Shown here piece after piece: positions 16,418-23,752 of a stretch of 37,486 nt of DNA (positions within the stretch are counted from its first letter, which is position 1; each line of letters opens with the position of its first letter). The notes beneath the pieces are model-generated. The model ran no database searches and was not told the origin of the DNA. It worked only from the letters and a program-made list of their open reading frames with translations. The stretch comes from Lachnospiraceae bacterium (GTDB lineage Bacteria; Bacillota; Clostridia; Lachnospirales; Lachnospiraceae). The stretch covers positions 30,644-68,129 of the forward strand of contig CAJTCH010000026.1 in assembly GCA_910574715.1 (NCBI GenBank), read 5' to 3'. Made by a program: the position numbers and the translations under genes.

Positions 16418-17158
16418 ATGGAAGCATATATCAAGGTGGAAGATGTTGAGAAATATTATGGGAGTTCAGGAATCATTACAAAAGCGGTAGACAGAGTCAG
16501 CTTTGAAATATCAAAAGGGGAATTTATTGGGATTATGGGGGAATCCGGTTCTGGTAAAACATCTTTGTTGAATTTGCTTGCCACCATTGACACAGCTACG
16601 GCAGGGCACATATATTTTGAGGGAAAAGATATTACAAAAATGAGCGAGGACGTTAGAAGTGAATTCAGGAAGGAAAATTTAGGTTTCATTTTCCAGAACT
16701 TCAATCTCTTAGATACTATGACATTGCAGGAAAATATTTATATGCCGCTGATCCTTAATGAACAAAAAAGTAACGACATCATAAAACGAACGGAAGAAAT
16801 CATAAATATATTGGGAATCAAGGAAGCTGGAAACAAATATCCATATCAAGTATCCGGCGGACAGCAGCAGAGATGTTCCTGTGCCAGAGCGCTCGTAAAT
16901 AATCCTAAATTGATTTTAGCTGATGAACCGACAGGTGCCCTTGATCCACAGAATTCAGAAAATTTAATGGAATTGCTTTTAGAAATCAATAAGAAATTTA
17001 AGACAACTATTTTGATGGTTACACATGATTCATTTTCTGCAAGCTATTGTAACCGTATCTTGTTTTTGGAAAATGGGAAAATATCTTATGAGATATATCG
17101 GGGAGCAAGGAGCAGGGAAGAATATCTCGGAGCAATTCAGGATGCTCAAAAAACATAA
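16418..17158 (+). CDS. ABC transporter ATP-binding protein (BceA-like)
   Basis: The 246-residue ATPase has Walker A GESGSGKTS, Q-loop FIFQNFNLLD, signature VSGGQQQR, Walker B LILADEPTGALD and the switch His in MVTHD. These are typical of the MacB/BceA/LolD branch that powers FtsX-type permeases. One base separates it from the permease gene, so both come from one transcript. In Bce modules the pair frees the target lipid from bound peptide and also passes the drug signal to the histidine kinase. The signature is slightly unusual in reading SGGQQQRCSCAR, with cysteines where most members have VAIAR-like residues. Confidence 0.9.
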   Translation: MEAYIKVEDVEKYYGSSGIITKAVDRVSFEISKGEFIGIMGESGSGKTSLLNLLATIDTATAGHIYFEGKDITKMSEDVRSEFRKENLGFIFQNFNLLDTMTLQENIYMPLILNEQKSNDIIKRTEEIINILGIKEAGNKYPYQVSGGQQQRCSCARALVNNPKLILADEPTGALDPQNSENLMELLLEINKKFKTTILMVTHDSFSASYCNRILFLENGKISYEIYRGARSREEYLGAIQDAQKT

Positions 17159-17173
17159 TTTCAAAAAATAATA

Positions 17174-17215
17174 TGAATATATCTGTATCAGATTGAGATA
17201 ACATTACTTTGATGA
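17174..17215 (+). repeat. 42-bp direct repeat, copy 1
   Basis: This segment matches 18150-18191 at 35 of 42 positions. It includes the identical blocks TGAATATATC, TATCAGATT and TTTGATGA. It lies 47 bases before the DUF4097-like gene; the second copy lies just before the sigma-like gene, so both may be shared leader or promoter elements. Confidence 0.6.
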
Positions 17216-17261
17216 TATAAATCGGTAATTGAGTGGAAAAGGTGAAAGGAAGGGGATTGTA

Positions 17262-18128
17262 ATGAAGAGAACATCAAAGAGATTATTGGCAGGAATGGCT
17301 TTTTATCTGACAATTGTTTTGATATCTGAGTGTACTATAAAAGGCACTGCTAATCAGGCACCAAGGGAGATTTTAGAAGATGCTAGGCTCATTTCTGAAA
17401 TGGATGCAGAGATATATAAACAAGAGAAATTACCGTTGGATTATGATGGAGAAGAAGTGAGAGCAGATTTAACCCATGTAGATTTTATCGTTCGTTTATC
17501 AGAAGATAACGGTTTTTATCTTGAATACAATATCAGTGGCAAAAACGACGAACCCCCATTGACAGTCAATATACAGGATGGAGTTCTTATCCTGAAAGAG
17601 AAAAATGCTAAGCCGGCAACTTATTATAACGGAGTATTTGTTGATGGTATTAGCAATAACTTGAAAACGAAAAAAACTGACTACACCAGTGTTGTAACAT
17701 TATATGTTCCTTTTGATGCGGAAATTAAGTTGATGACAAATATGGGGGAAGGCGATATGGAACTCCATGGACTCAATGTAAAACCAGCAGACATTCATAT
17801 GGATGAGGGAGATTTAGATTTCTTTGATATGACAATAGAGGGCGGAAATATTATATTAGTTAATGGAGATATTGTGGCAGAGAATGTGAAATTATCTCAA
17901 AATATCCAAATGCAAACGGAGAATGGGGATTTTTCTTTGGAACTGAATCCATCATCCCAGGATATGCTTTCAATTTATGCCAATTCAGAGATGGATATAG
18001 AAGTGTCCGAGAAACTGGGAGGAAAGTTATCGGAAAATGATGAGAAAGCATATTTTGAGAGAAAGGTAAAAGGTTCAGATGATTGCCTGACGATTGTGTC
18101 GAAATGTGGGGATATCATGATAGACTAG
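17262..18128 (+). CDS. Exported DUF4097-like beta-repeat protein
   Basis: The 288-residue protein starts with a basic stretch and a hydrophobic segment (about residues 8-22, ending LISEC), so it is exported or membrane-anchored; the Cys could be a lipid-attachment site, but the box is not canonical. The rest repeats short strands of the type G-D-(x)5-8 with many Asp and Asn (GEGDMELHGL, DEGDLDFFDM, VNGDIVAENV, ENGDFSLEL), as in DUF4097 adhesin-like proteins. The ATG at 17262 follows GAAGGGG. It lies about 100 bases after the BceAB-like genes and may be an accessory of that envelope-stress module. Confidence 0.65.
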   Translation: MKRTSKRLLAGMAFYLTIVLISECTIKGTANQAPREILEDARLISEMDAEIYKQEKLPLDYDGEEVRADLTHVDFIVRLSEDNGFYLEYNISGKNDEPPLTVNIQDGVLILKEKNAKPATYYNGVFVDGISNNLKTKKTDYTSVVTLYVPFDAEIKLMTNMGEGDMELHGLNVKPADIHMDEGDLDFFDMTIEGGNIILVNGDIVAENVKLSQNIQMQTENGDFSLELNPSSQDMLSIYANSEMDIEVSEKLGGKLSENDEKAYFERKVKGSDDCLTIVSKCGDIMID

Positions 18129-18149
18129 AAGCGGACAGCAACAGTTTTG

Positions 18150-18191
18150 TGAATATATCCTTATCAGATTTAGACGGCATTATTTTGATGA
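18150..18191 (+). repeat. 42-bp direct repeat, copy 2
   Basis: Second copy of the element at 17174-17215 (35 of 42 positions identical). It ends 16 bases before the likely GTG start of the sigma-like gene. Confidence 0.6.
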
Positions 18192-18207
18192 AGTGAAGGA
18201 ATGTGTT

Positions 18208-18642
18208 GTGGAAAATATCACTGAACAATATCAAGAACGCATTGAGCATGAGTTTAATGCCTTATGTAAGATCATCATTCGCCATGCGTCAGCAGAAGCT
18301 AAGAGCAAAGTTTCTAAAAGATGGAAGCAGGAAATATCTTTTGAGTATTTAGTAGAATCAGGAGTGATACCAGCATATAGTTGTGGGGGATTTGAGAATG
18401 GAATAGAAGCCAGACATCCGCTGTCGCTTTGTGGACATACTGTAATTTTAGAAAATGAGCGGCTTTCCAAGGCATTATCTTTGTTGGAAAGGGAGAAACA
18501 AGAAATTGTATTCTTATATTTTTTTAAACATTATACTTACCAGGAAATTGCAGGGTATTATGGTCAGGCACATAGTAGCGTTTGGAGCAGGATGCAGACG
18601 GTAATGAAGCAGCTAAAAAGAGAAATGGTGAAACAGGAATGA
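18208..18642 (+). CDS. Sigma-70-like factor of a conjugative element
   Basis: The 144-residue protein ends in a region 4-like HTH: LSLLEREKQEIVFLYFFKHY, then TYQEIAGYYGQAHSSVWSRM. A central segment contains a conserved H-P-L pattern (EARHPLSLCG). This layout is common for the small sigma-like factors (Tn916 Orf7 type) of clostridial conjugative transposons. The GTG at 18208 is preferred over the GTG at 18193 because AAGGA lies seven bases upstream of it. The stop overlaps the next ATG (ATGA), so the two genes are coupled. It probably controls element genes that have been lost here. Confidence 0.7.
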   Translation: MENITEQYQERIEHEFNALCKIIIRHASAEAKSKVSKRWKQEISFEYLVESGVIPAYSCGGFENGIEARHPLSLCGHTVILENERLSKALSLLEREKQEIVFLYFFKHYTYQEIAGYYGQAHSSVWSRMQTVMKQLKREMVKQE

Positions 18643-18845
18643 AGGGAAAGAATCTTATTTCGTATGGAACGATTGTAAAAGCTGCCAATGGTGATCCGGG
18701 AGCAATCGAAACAGTATTAGAACATTATGGTGGATATATCCGATATTTTTCAAAAATGGATGGTTATGTGAATACAGATGTAGAAAACCATGTAAGGGAA
18801 CGGTTAATAGACGGTATATTGAAATTCCGTTTTGATAAAGAATAG
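18639..18845 (+). CDS. Small helix-turn-helix protein of a conjugative element
   Basis: This 68-residue protein has the pattern of the Tn916 Orf8-type HTH_16 proteins: SYGTIVKAANGDPGAIETVL, then an acidic YGGYI...DGYVN segment and a basic REELIDGI-like end (RERLIDGILKF). These proteins are always found directly after the sigma-like gene, as here with a four-base overlap. It is too short to be a catalytic protein and probably binds DNA or modulates the sigma-like factor. A terminator follows at 18882. Confidence 0.72.
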   Translation: MKGKNLISYGTIVKAANGDPGAIETVLEHYGGYIRYFSKMDGYVNTDVENHVRERLIDGILKFRFDKE

Positions 18846-18881
18846 ATCTAACAATAAAACGTTGTTTTGCATAAATGTAAG

Positions 18882-18914
18882 AAAGCAGTAAGTCTACAAG
18901 ATTCACTGCTTTTT
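18882..18914 (+). terminator. Terminator after the sigma/HTH pair
   Basis: AAAGCAGT at 18882-18889 pairs with ACTGCTTT at 18905-18912, followed by T residues. Confidence 0.7.
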
Positions 18915-18962
18915 GAATTTAAAAACAGAATCATAGGAGAATGTTTGCGCAATGGCAGGCTT

Positions 18963-19001
18963 AAAACGGCGAATCCATGTAGGAAAGGGTTTGCCGTTTT
19001 T
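18963..19001 (+). terminator. Terminator-like hairpin directly upstream of intron scrap
   Basis: AAAACGGC at 18963-18970 pairs with GCCGTTTT at 18993-19000 and ends in a T run. A group II intron-like 5' end begins three bases later. Confidence 0.65.
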
Positions 19002-19003
19002 AT

Positions 19004-19084
19004 GTGCGCCCAGTATGGGCGCAATCTAATCGGTGAAAGTCCGTGACACACCCTGGTAGTGGGAAGTGTATAGCCAAGAGCAAG
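19004..19084 (+). ncRNA. Group II intron 5' fragment (domain I start)
   Basis: The segment starts with GTGCGCCCAGTATGGGCGCA, which fits the 5' splice site and first stem of bacterial group II introns. It continues with GGTGAAAGTCCGTGACA and AAGTGTATAGCCAAGAGCAAG, which are recurrent in the domain I of clostridial introns next to maturase genes. The match stops near 19084. No maturase gene and no domain V or VI follow, so it is a 5' scrap that cannot splice. Confidence 0.55.
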
Positions 19085-19100
19085 TTTCGCCAGAGTAACT

Positions 19101-19242
19101 CAAAACCCATTTTGTGGGTTTTGCTTACCCGGCAACCTTGATGGGGATTCTGTTTCCCCATGCCCTCAGTTCATGCATATTTTCCAAATATGCAGATTGG
19201 CTCCTATTAAAAATAGTCGCAGCGTGATTGTCTTACATCACG
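19101..19242. other. Cluster of four perfect hairpins (possible transfer origin or structured RNA)
   Basis: Within about 140 bases there are four perfect stems: CAAAACCCA with TGGGTTTTG (19101-19123), ATGGGGA with TCCCCAT (about 19141-19161), TGCATATTT with AAATATGCA (19174-19194) and CGTGAT with ATCACG (19223-19242). No gene is visible from 19085 to 19372. In mobile elements such clusters occur at transfer origins, attachment regions or in attenuator leaders. Which applies cannot be decided here. Confidence 0.45.
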
Positions 19243-19372
19243 GAAAATAAAAAAACTTCCAAAAATAATCCCATTTCCTTTCCCACTAGCGTTCTCCAAT
19301 CGGCTTATATAGTAGGAAGCAAAAAACAGCTTCCCCTGATCAGGCATTATGAAAAAAAGCAAGGAGGGATTC

Positions 19373-19894
19373 ATGCGGTTTACAAAGAGTGAATTGGAGA
19401 TGGTTTACAAATATGAAGCGACAACAAAAGAGGACACAGTGAAAGCCATGAGGGACGGGCAGTCAGCAGCCGGGGACGACCTGACACGGATTATCATAAG
19501 GAATGCCGCAGACAAACTGGAAAAACTTCCAGAACCGGAATGCAGCCGGTTCATAGCGGACAATAAGGCACATTTCATAGGACAGGGCAGAAGTTCCGTC
19601 CTGCGGAGACTGAATGAAGCAAAGGAACGGTTGAAACAGCCGGTCTTACAGGGGCATGACCTGTCAGGGCGGGAACGGTTCCAGCCGGACACAAGACATA
19701 TGATCGTCCTTGATGTGCTGAATAATGACAGCCCCGTAGGATTTAAAGGGGAGAGATACCGCTTCTTCCTCTCAGACGGGAGATACCGCAATGCCATAGA
19801 AAGTGAAAAGCGTGGGGAAATCAAAATTCGCAGCCATGCGGCGGTAGTTTCCGGGAAACTGCACCCGGATAAGAAAATGGAATATGACAGATAA
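19373..19894 (+). CDS. Mobile-element accessory protein (transposon-transfer-assisting-like N-terminus)
   Basis: The 173-residue protein begins MRFTKSELEMVYKYEA, similar to the short transposon-transfer-assisting (TTRAP-like) proteins of clostridial conjugative elements. It is followed by a helical, charged middle (SVLRRLNEAKERLK) and a C-terminal segment resembling the tails of larger element proteins. It may therefore be a composite left by deletion. AAGGAGG ends five bases before the ATG at 19373, which is preferred over 19349. It lies between the hairpin cluster and the recombinase gene. Function not established. Confidence 0.5.
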   Translation: MRFTKSELEMVYKYEATTKEDTVKAMRDGQSAAGDDLTRIIIRNAADKLEKLPEPECSRFIADNKAHFIGQGRSSVLRRLNEAKERLKQPVLQGHDLSGRERFQPDTRHMIVLDVLNNDSPVGFKGERYRFFLSDGRYRNAIESEKRGEIKIRSHAAVVSGKLHPDKKMEYDR

Positions 19895-19992
19895 CAGTCC
19901 CATGATAAAAATAAGAACTAAAAAAAATGTGGAAAAAACGCAGCAGGGGAATTGAAAACCTGAAAAAAATATTGAGGTAAGGGAGGGAATCT

Positions 19993-20172
19993 ATGCAGAG
20001 AAAGAAAAAGGAGAGAAAGGGTATGCCGATTCGTTATGTGGTAGAGCATGTATATTCCGGCACGGAAAGTATGGAGGGATTACTGACAGTAGTGAGCGAA
20101 GAAGCCGCCCGTAAGAACGTGGAGGAAAAATTAAGGAACGGAGGTATGGGGACAGAGAAGAAAGCTGTCTGA
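19993..20172 (+). CDS. Small basic protein upstream of the recombinase, 59 aa
   Basis: An open frame with a good ribosome binding site (GGGAGGG five bases before the ATG) encodes 59 residues. The core PIRYVVEHVYSGTESMEGLL followed by a helix (EEAARKNVEEKL) looks like a real small protein rather than chance; a second in-frame ATG at 20023 would remove the Lys/Arg-rich first ten residues. Short proteins at this position are frequent in elements with large serine recombinases. No function can be named. Confidence 0.5.
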   Translation: MQRKKKERKGMPIRYVVEHVYSGTESMEGLLTVVSEEAARKNVEEKLRNGGMGTEKKAV

Positions 20173-20268
20173 AAAGATGAATTGACGGTTGATACCAGAG
20201 ACAGAAAAGGCTATAATGAAGTCAGCGTATTTCTGTCTCTGGATATTGAGTGAATATAGGAGGCCAAT

Positions 20269-21894
20269 ATGCAGAATACAGAAAATAAAGAAATATGGAC
20301 AGCACTCTATGCGAGATTGTCAATGGACGATGGAAACGTCGGGGAGAGCATGAGTATCGGGAGCCAGAAAGCGATCCTGAAACGGAAAGCAGAAGAGATG
20401 GGAATCCACAGTTATAAATTCTACGTGGATGACGGATACTCCGGTACGAATTTTAACCGGCCATCTTTTCAACAAATGATTGCGGATATCGAAGCGGGGC
20501 ATGTGGATTGCGTCATAACCAAAGATTTATCAAGGCTCGGCAGGAATTATCTGGAGAGCGGGGCGTATATCGAGGTATTTTTCCCGAACCACCATGTCCG
20601 CTATATCGCTGTCAATGACGGCGTAGATTCCGCAAACAGCGGTGAGATGGACATTACTCCGTTCAAGAATATCCTGAACGAATTTTATTCGAGGGATATT
20701 TCTAAAAAGGTAAAGACGGGAAGGTATATCCGAGCCAGTCAGGGGAAATTTATGGGGGCGTATGCACCGTTTGGTTATAAAAAAGACCCGGCAGACAAAA
20801 ATCATCTGATTGCGGATGAAGAGACAGCGCCGACTGTTCGCTATATTTTCCAGCTTGCGTTGGAAGGTTACGGAAACAATAAGATCGGGAAAATTCTTTA
20901 TGAAGAAAAAATTCCGAAGCCAGCTTATTACAATCAGGAAGTTTTCGGGAAGTTTTTGATCGCTGAGGATGATATTTATAATTGGAAACAGTCTACGATA
21001 ATTCGTATACTCCGGAATCCTCTGTATAAAGGTTATTTTTGGGTACAGAGGTATGACAGGAAGCATTTTAAACAGCAGTCAAGAGGTTATATCCCGATTA
21101 AGGAACGTGTAACTATACCCAGCGACCATGAAGCCCTAGTAGACGAGCATACATGGAATACCGTTCAGGAAATTCTTGACAGGCATACAAAAGTAAAGCC
21201 TTGTACTTCTGGTTATGATAATAAGTTCCGGGGAATTTTAAAATGTGCCGATTGTGGCAATAATCTGACAATCCATACGGACGGAAGGAACCCGGACAGA
21301 CCTTTGCTTGAAAAGACGTATTACCTGTGCCGGATTTACCGTGCAAGGGGAGCGAAGTTCTGCAGTAAGCACCGCATCAGCGCCGGGGATTTGGAAGAAC
21401 TGGTACTTTCTGATATCCAGTTCCATGCAGGGAAGGTCATAAAGGATCGAGAGAAATTTATGCGGAAAGTGCTTGGTCAGATGGACATATCATCTGCAAA
21501 CAGCAAGGCAAATATTGACAATAAAGTGGCTGTCTTAGAGAAAAAGTTAAAAGAATCTGATAAACAATTCATCAAGCTGTATGGGGACTGGTCAAAGCAG
21601 ATAATATCAGAGCAGCAATTCAGGCTGCTGTCTGCCCACTTTGAGCAGGAAAAGAAAGACTATACAGAGCAAATCGAAAAGTTAAAAGCGATGGCTGAAA
21701 ATCTGGAGGACAGTGCGGATAAAGCGGAACGCCTTGCCGATGAGATGGCAGAGTGTGCCGAGATTAAGGAACTGACTACAGAGATTGTAAATCGCCTGAT
21801 CGAAAAGATTGAGGTATCGGAACCTCAGACTATCAACGATGAGAAAGTCCAGAATATCAGGATTTTCTACAAATTTGTTGGGGAAATCAATTAA
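20269..21894 (+). CDS. Large serine recombinase (TnpX/TndX-like)
   Basis: The 541-residue protein has the full layout of a large serine recombinase. The resolvase domain has catalytic Ser18 in ALYARLSMDD, the arginines in ITKDLSRLGRNYLESG, and YSRDISKKVK. The recombinase domain follows (residues about 170-290), then a zinc ribbon (CADCGN at about 325 and YLCRIYRARGAKFCSKH), and a long coiled-coil C-terminus (about 415-500). No truncation is seen. Such enzymes excise and integrate Tn4451/Tn1549-type elements at short target sites. AGGAGG lies six bases upstream of the ATG. It is the last gene of the element remnant, the usual position near one end. Confidence 0.92.
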   Translation: MQNTENKEIWTALYARLSMDDGNVGESMSIGSQKAILKRKAEEMGIHSYKFYVDDGYSGTNFNRPSFQQMIADIEAGHVDCVITKDLSRLGRNYLESGAYIEVFFPNHHVRYIAVNDGVDSANSGEMDITPFKNILNEFYSRDISKKVKTGRYIRASQGKFMGAYAPFGYKKDPADKNHLIADEETAPTVRYIFQLALEGYGNNKIGKILYEEKIPKPAYYNQEVFGKFLIAEDDIYNWKQSTIIRILRNPLYKGYFWVQRYDRKHFKQQSRGYIPIKERVTIPSDHEALVDEHTWNTVQEILDRHTKVKPCTSGYDNKFRGILKCADCGNNLTIHTDGRNPDRPLLEKTYYLCRIYRARGAKFCSKHRISAGDLEELVLSDIQFHAGKVIKDREKFMRKVLGQMDISSANSKANIDNKVAVLEKKLKESDKQFIKLYGDWSKQIISEQQFRLLSAHFEQEKKDYTEQIEKLKAMAENLEDSADKAERLADEMAECAEIKELTTEIVNRLIEKIEVSEPQTINDEKVQNIRIFYKFVGEIN

Positions 21895-21914
21895 AAATCC
21901 ATTTATGTATCTAT

Positions 21915-22016
21915 AATACTGGGAGTAGTGAAAAAAGCGCTTTTGTTGCTGGATTACTACAGGATGCAGCGGCAACGAAAAATATTGATTTAAAGCTACA
22001 CAAGAAAAAGAGATAA
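21915..22016 (+). pseudogene. C-terminal remnant of an unknown gene beside the recombinase element
   Basis: An open frame of 33 codons to TAA at 22016 reads NTGSSEKSAFVAGLLQDAA, then a Lys-rich tail. It has no start or ribosome binding site and looks like the end of a protein cut by the element. I cannot name the family. The end of the element must lie between 21895 and about 21915 if this view is right. Confidence 0.35.
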
Positions 22017-22088
22017 TGTATTTGAAAAAGTGCCACATCACTATCAGTTAGCCAAAATAAATCTATATTACTTAATGCGAATTTCTGT

Positions 22089-22116
22089 TTGAAGTATCAA
22101 AAACTATGGATATAAT
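22089..22116 (+). promoter_or_regulatory. Promoter of the MerR-family gene
   Basis: TTGAAG at 22089-22094 and TATAAT at 22111-22116, 16-base spacer, about 20 bases before the start codon. Confidence 0.55.
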
Positions 22117-22136
22117 GATAGATAGGTGGTGATAAA

Positions 22137-22949
22137 ATGTTTAGAATAGGTGAATTTTCAAAGCTGGTGCAGGTATCTATTCGTATGCTTCGCTACTATG
22201 ACGAGGTAGGACTTCTGACACCGGCAGAGGTTGACAAGTGGACGGGACACCGACTGTATTCAGTAAAGCAAATACCGCGTCTAAATAAGATTCTGTATTT
22301 GCGGGACAGTGGACTGAATGTTTCGGAAATTGCGCTTGCCCTGACGATGGACGCGCAATCACTTCTTGCGCAACTTGACAAAAAGCGCATAGAGATAGAA
22401 AATGCAATACAGACCGAACGAGAAAAACTGCGGAAGATCGAACTTGCAAAAAGTGAAATACAGGGTGGTAAAGGAGAACTGCACTATAACATCTCCGTTA
22501 AGTCGATCCCCGCGTATCAGGTGCTATCCTTGCGGAAAGTTGTACCAAACTACTATTCCGAGGGCGACTTATGGAAAGAACTTTCTACTTTTACAGGTGC
22601 GCAAAAAATAGAAATAACGGGCAATACATTTTCCATTTATTACGATACAGAATTTCGAGAGACAGATGTTGATATTGAGCTATGCGCCCCGGTAAAGAAA
22701 ATGGGAAAGACAAAAGAGCCGTTTTGTTTCCACATGACAGAACCAGTCCCGTATATGGCTTGCACAATGGTTTATGGCGATTTTGCAAATATAAAAGGTG
22801 CCTACCTTACCTTTGCCGAATGGTTGCAGACAAACAGCGAATACAAAATGTCTAACCCGATGCGCCAAATCGTGCATAGAGGTCCGTGGAATGAGAATAA
22901 CTCTGAAAAATATTTGATTGAGCTTCAGATTCCGCTGGAACACGCATGA
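22137..22949 (+). CDS. MerR-family regulator with GyrI-like effector domain (BmrR-type)
   Basis: Residues 1-70 form the MerR winged HTH: RIGEFSKLVQVSIRMLRYYD, then EVGLLTPAEVDKWTGHRLYS. A dimerisation coiled coil follows at about 75-110. The C-terminal 150 residues are a GyrI-like small-molecule-binding domain (Bac_rhamnosid-type effector pocket, with YMACTMVYGDF and LIELQIPLE). Proteins of this plan bind hydrophobic cations or drugs and activate promoters with overlong spacers by twisting DNA. Exactly such a promoter lies downstream of this gene, in front of trmO. GGTGGTGAT before the ATG serves as ribosome binding site. Confidence 0.85.
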   Translation: MFRIGEFSKLVQVSIRMLRYYDEVGLLTPAEVDKWTGHRLYSVKQIPRLNKILYLRDSGLNVSEIALALTMDAQSLLAQLDKKRIEIENAIQTEREKLRKIELAKSEIQGGKGELHYNISVKSIPAYQVLSLRKVVPNYYSEGDLWKELSTFTGAQKIEITGNTFSIYYDTEFRETDVDIELCAPVKKMGKTKEPFCFHMTEPVPYMACTMVYGDFANIKGAYLTFAEWLQTNSEYKMSNPMRQIVHRGPWNENNSEKYLIELQIPLEHA

Positions 22950-22967
22950 TTGTATAGACTTTGAAAT

Positions 22968-23003
22968 GTCCTGCTAAAAATGTAGGGCGTTTTTTATTTT
23001 TCC
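22968..23003 (+). terminator. Probable terminator of the MerR-family gene
   Basis: GTCCTGC at 22968-22974 pairs with GTAGGGC at 22982-22988 (two G-U pairs), followed by a T-rich run. Confidence 0.5.
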
Positions 23004-23006
23004 CTA

Positions 23007-23037
23007 TTGCATCTCACATGATGTGAGGTCTTATACT
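23007..23037 (+). promoter_or_regulatory. MerR-type promoter with 19-bp spacer and dyad, upstream of trmO
   Basis: TTGCAT (23007-23012) and TATACT (23032-23037) are 19 bases apart, too far for ordinary sigma-A use, and the spacer holds the perfect 7+1+7 dyad CTCACATGATGTGAG at 23013-23027. This is the classic arrangement of MerR-activated promoters. The MerR/GyrI gene directly upstream is the obvious candidate regulator. Confidence 0.7.
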
Positions 23038-23068
23038 GGTTTTACCAACAAAAGCAAGGAGGAAAAAT

Positions 23069-23542
23069 ATGACCTATCAATTAAAAGCCATTGGCAAAGT
23101 AAAAAATGATGAAAATGGAACATTTATTCAGTTAGAGCCGGAGTACATTCCCGGACTGCAAGCCTTAGAGGGCTTCAGCCACATCAATGTCCTTTGGTGG
23201 TTCAGCGATTGCGACAACGACGCAGACCGGAATGAATTACAGACAGAACAGCCCTATAAAGGTGCGCCCGAAGTCATGGGTGTATTTGCAACACGATCTC
23301 CTGCGCGTCCGAATCCTATTGCATTAACAGCGTCCGAAATTATTAACATTGATTTCAGTAACGGCATGATTCGTGTTACATTCATTGACGCAAATGACAA
23401 TACGCCCGTGCTTGACATCAAGCCCTACACTCCGAGTTTTGACCGAGTTGAAACGCCTGGTGTTCCCGTATGGTGCAGCGAATGGCCGAAAAGTACAGAA
23501 GAGTCCGGCTATTTTGATTGGGGACAGGTATTCAAATTTTAA
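23069..23542 (+). CDS. trmO: tRNA (N6-threonylcarbamoyladenosine37-N6)-methyltransferase TrmO-like
   Basis: The 157-residue protein matches the TrmO/VirR (UPF0066) beta-barrel SAM-dependent methyltransferase family: EGFSHINVLWWFSD, PEVMGVFATRSPARPNPIAL with the SAM-binding R-S-P-x-R-P-N-P-I signature, then LDIKPYTPSFDR. TrmO adds a methyl group to t6A37 in tRNA-Thr and helps decoding. Short Firmicute members often occur beside regulators, and some may act on other substrates. AAGGAGGA precedes the ATG. Placement behind a MerR-type drug-sensing promoter is unusual for a tRNA modification gene. Confidence 0.82.
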   Translation: MTYQLKAIGKVKNDENGTFIQLEPEYIPGLQALEGFSHINVLWWFSDCDNDADRNELQTEQPYKGAPEVMGVFATRSPARPNPIALTASEIINIDFSNGMIRVTFIDANDNTPVLDIKPYTPSFDRVETPGVPVWCSEWPKSTEESGYFDWGQVFKF

Positions 23543-23590
23543 GAGGTGGCTTATGAAATTACAGGATTATGCGCAGAATAAGCCTAAGTC

Positions 23591-23752
23591 ATCGGGGATA
23601 TGTGGGTGTATCTCATTGAAAATGGCCGCATGGCAAAAGTAGCATTTCGCCTTTCTACTGCCTATCAAGGCAACCGACTTATGACAGAAGCGCTGGCGAG
23701 AGTAGCTATCTTCTGTTTTGAAGAAACAGAATTTCAATCGCAGCCAATCTAA
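23591..23752 (+). pseudogene. GNAT acetyltransferase fragment
   Basis: The frame IGDMWVYLIENGRMAKVAFR, then STAYQGNRLMTEAL and VAIFCFEETEF, carries the beta4 strand and the acetyl-CoA loop (here QGNRLM, normally Q/RxxGxG/A) of a GNAT enzyme of the RimJ/RimL type. Both the beginning and the end of the protein are missing. A start with ribosome binding site exists at 23553, but it leads into another frame. It runs directly into an AraC-type effector fragment at 23740. Confidence 0.6.

Noticed and set aside
19101..19194. CRISPR-like or tandem repeat array
   Set aside because: The stems are different palindromes without a repeated unit or spacers; no CRISPR array or cas gene is visible anywhere in the window.
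20530..21066. 178-codon minus-strand open frame inside the recombinase gene
   Set aside because: Fully antisense to an intact large serine recombinase; no start signal.
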